This document shows, piece by piece, positions 14,769-15,355 of a stretch of DNA of 15,355 nt; position 1 is the stretch's first letter; every line of letters starts with the position of its first letter. Origin of the DNA: DASUMP01 sp036277635. GTDB lineage: Bacteria > Actinomycetota > Acidimicrobiia > IMCC26256 > PALSA-610. Both the position numbers and the translations under genes were made by a program. The stretch covers positions 1 to 15,355 of the forward strand of contig DASUMP010000215.1 in the NCBI GenBank assembly GCA_036277635.1, given 5' to 3'. A model generated the notes under the pieces. The model had not been told where the DNA came from, did no database searches, and worked only from the letters and a program-made list of their open reading frames with translations.

Positions 14769-15355
14769 CGATCGACGAGAGGTTCCGCCGGTTCCGCCCG
14801 CGCGACCTCGACGTGGTCGTCGCCGCGAGCCGGCAGCCACACGAACGTCACGACCGCGCCGATCAGCGCCGCGCCCGACGCGACGAGCACGCCCCGGTGC
14901 AAACCCGTGACGAACGCCTCCTGCGCGGTGCGCACGAGCAGCGCGCCGGCCTCACCCGGGAGCTGACCGGCCACCTGCAGCGCGCCGCCGAGCGAGGCCC
15001 GCGCCTGCTCGGCGGCCTCGGTCGGCAGGTCGCTGCCGCCCACGAACGCGCCGATCTCGCCGCGGTAGATCGACGACATGACGCTGCCCACGATCGCCAC
15101 CCCGAGCGCGCCGCCGACCTGGCGCGTCGTGTCGTTCACCGCGGACCCGACACCGGCCTTCGCGCGCGGGAGCGATCCCATGATGGATTCCGTCGCGGGC
15201 GCCATGACGAGGGCCATGCCGGTGGCCATCAGCATCATCCGCCACAAGACGTCGCCGACGTAGCTGGAATCGACCGGGATCGTGGCGAGCAGGGCCAGCG
15301 CGACCGTGACCAGACCCAGACCGGTCGTGACCACCGCTTTCGTGCCGAAGCGCTC
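14765..15355 (-). CDS. MFS transporter of the DHA2 (EmrB/QacA) type, N-terminus beyond window
   Basis: The visible 196 C-terminal residues belong to a multi-pass membrane efflux protein, probably proton-driven export of drugs or metabolites. Four hydrophobic segments are seen: VVTTGLGLVTVALALLATI; a segment around LWRMMLMATGMALVMAP; a segment with GVGSAVNDTTRQVGGALGVA; and the last, VASGAALIGAVVTFVWLP. An extracytoplasmic loop of some 60 residues separates the last two. The NDTTRQVGGALGVAIVGSV stretch is the hallmark used for the DHA2 family, whose members usually have 14 helices. The reading frame stays open to base 15355 (ERFGTKAV), so the start lies outside; the internal GTG at 15332-15334 is not a start. 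A short charged tail ends at TAG, which overlaps the kgd stop on the opposite strand. Substrate cannot be told. Confidence 0.88.
   Translation of the reverse strand, partial: ERFGTKAVVTTGLGLVTVALALLATIPVDSSYVGDVLWRMMLMATGMALVMAPATESIMGSLPRAKAGVGSAVNDTTRQVGGALGVAIVGSVMSSIYRGEIGAFVGGSDLPTEAAEQARASLGGALQVAGQLPGEAGALLVRTAQEAFVTGLHRGVLVASGAALIGAVVTFVWLPARGDDHVEVARAEPAEPLVDR

Noticed and set aside
11045..14840. Very long open frames overlapping kgd in another plus frame and on the minus strand (over 1200 codons each).
   Set aside because: They are Arg/Ala/Pro- or Val/Glu/Asp-rich shadows caused by high GC; the kgd frame matches a known enzyme from end to end.

Overview
The window is GC-rich, gene-dense bacterial DNA, almost certainly from an actinobacterium (Actinomycetota). 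The argument rests on gene content: a bacterial proteasome activator (Bpa), a fused E2-E1 2-oxoglutarate dehydrogenase of the mycobacterial Kgd type, a type II (AroG-like) DAHP synthase, a class E-like sortase, and the order argS-lysA-hom-thrC known from actinobacteria. A deep non-mycobacterial lineage such as Acidimicrobiia would fit, but that placement is inference. Ten protein genes and one tRNA are supported. No mobile element, CRISPR array, rRNA or phage gene is visible.

Minus strand, 5865 down to 1: argS, lysA, hom, thrC and a sortase gene cut by the window edge run in one direction. hom/thrC and thrC/sortase each overlap by the four bases GTGA, so the last three genes look translationally coupled. 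The enzymes charge arginine and complete lysine and threonine synthesis from aspartate. thrB, which often follows thrC, is absent here and the sortase occupies its place.

Divergent control region, 5866-6091: a perfect 8-bp inverted repeat overlaps a likely argS -10 box. On the other side a -10-like TATCCT is followed by a perfect 10-bp hairpin and a second nested stem-loop, ending at a strong ribosome binding site.

Plus strand, 6092-14768: a GGDEF diguanylate cyclase with an intact inhibitory site is coupled (ATGA) to an unrecognised two-part protein with an apparent internal duplication. Then come tRNA-Arg(CCG), an aldehyde dehydrogenase, bpa, a type II DAHP synthase and kgd. bpa, the DAHP synthase and kgd are tightly packed (18-bp gap, then an ATGA overlap), linking proteasome activation, entry to the shikimate pathway and the TCA cycle in a probable operon.

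Right edge, 14765-15355 on the minus strand: the C-terminal part of an MFS drug-efflux-type transporter converges on kgd. The two stop codons overlap in the palindrome CTAG.

No stretch over 300 bases lacks a gene. The most unusual items are the sortase inside the threonine operon, the coupled cyclase/unknown pair with its structured leader, and the bpa-DAHP synthase-kgd cluster.
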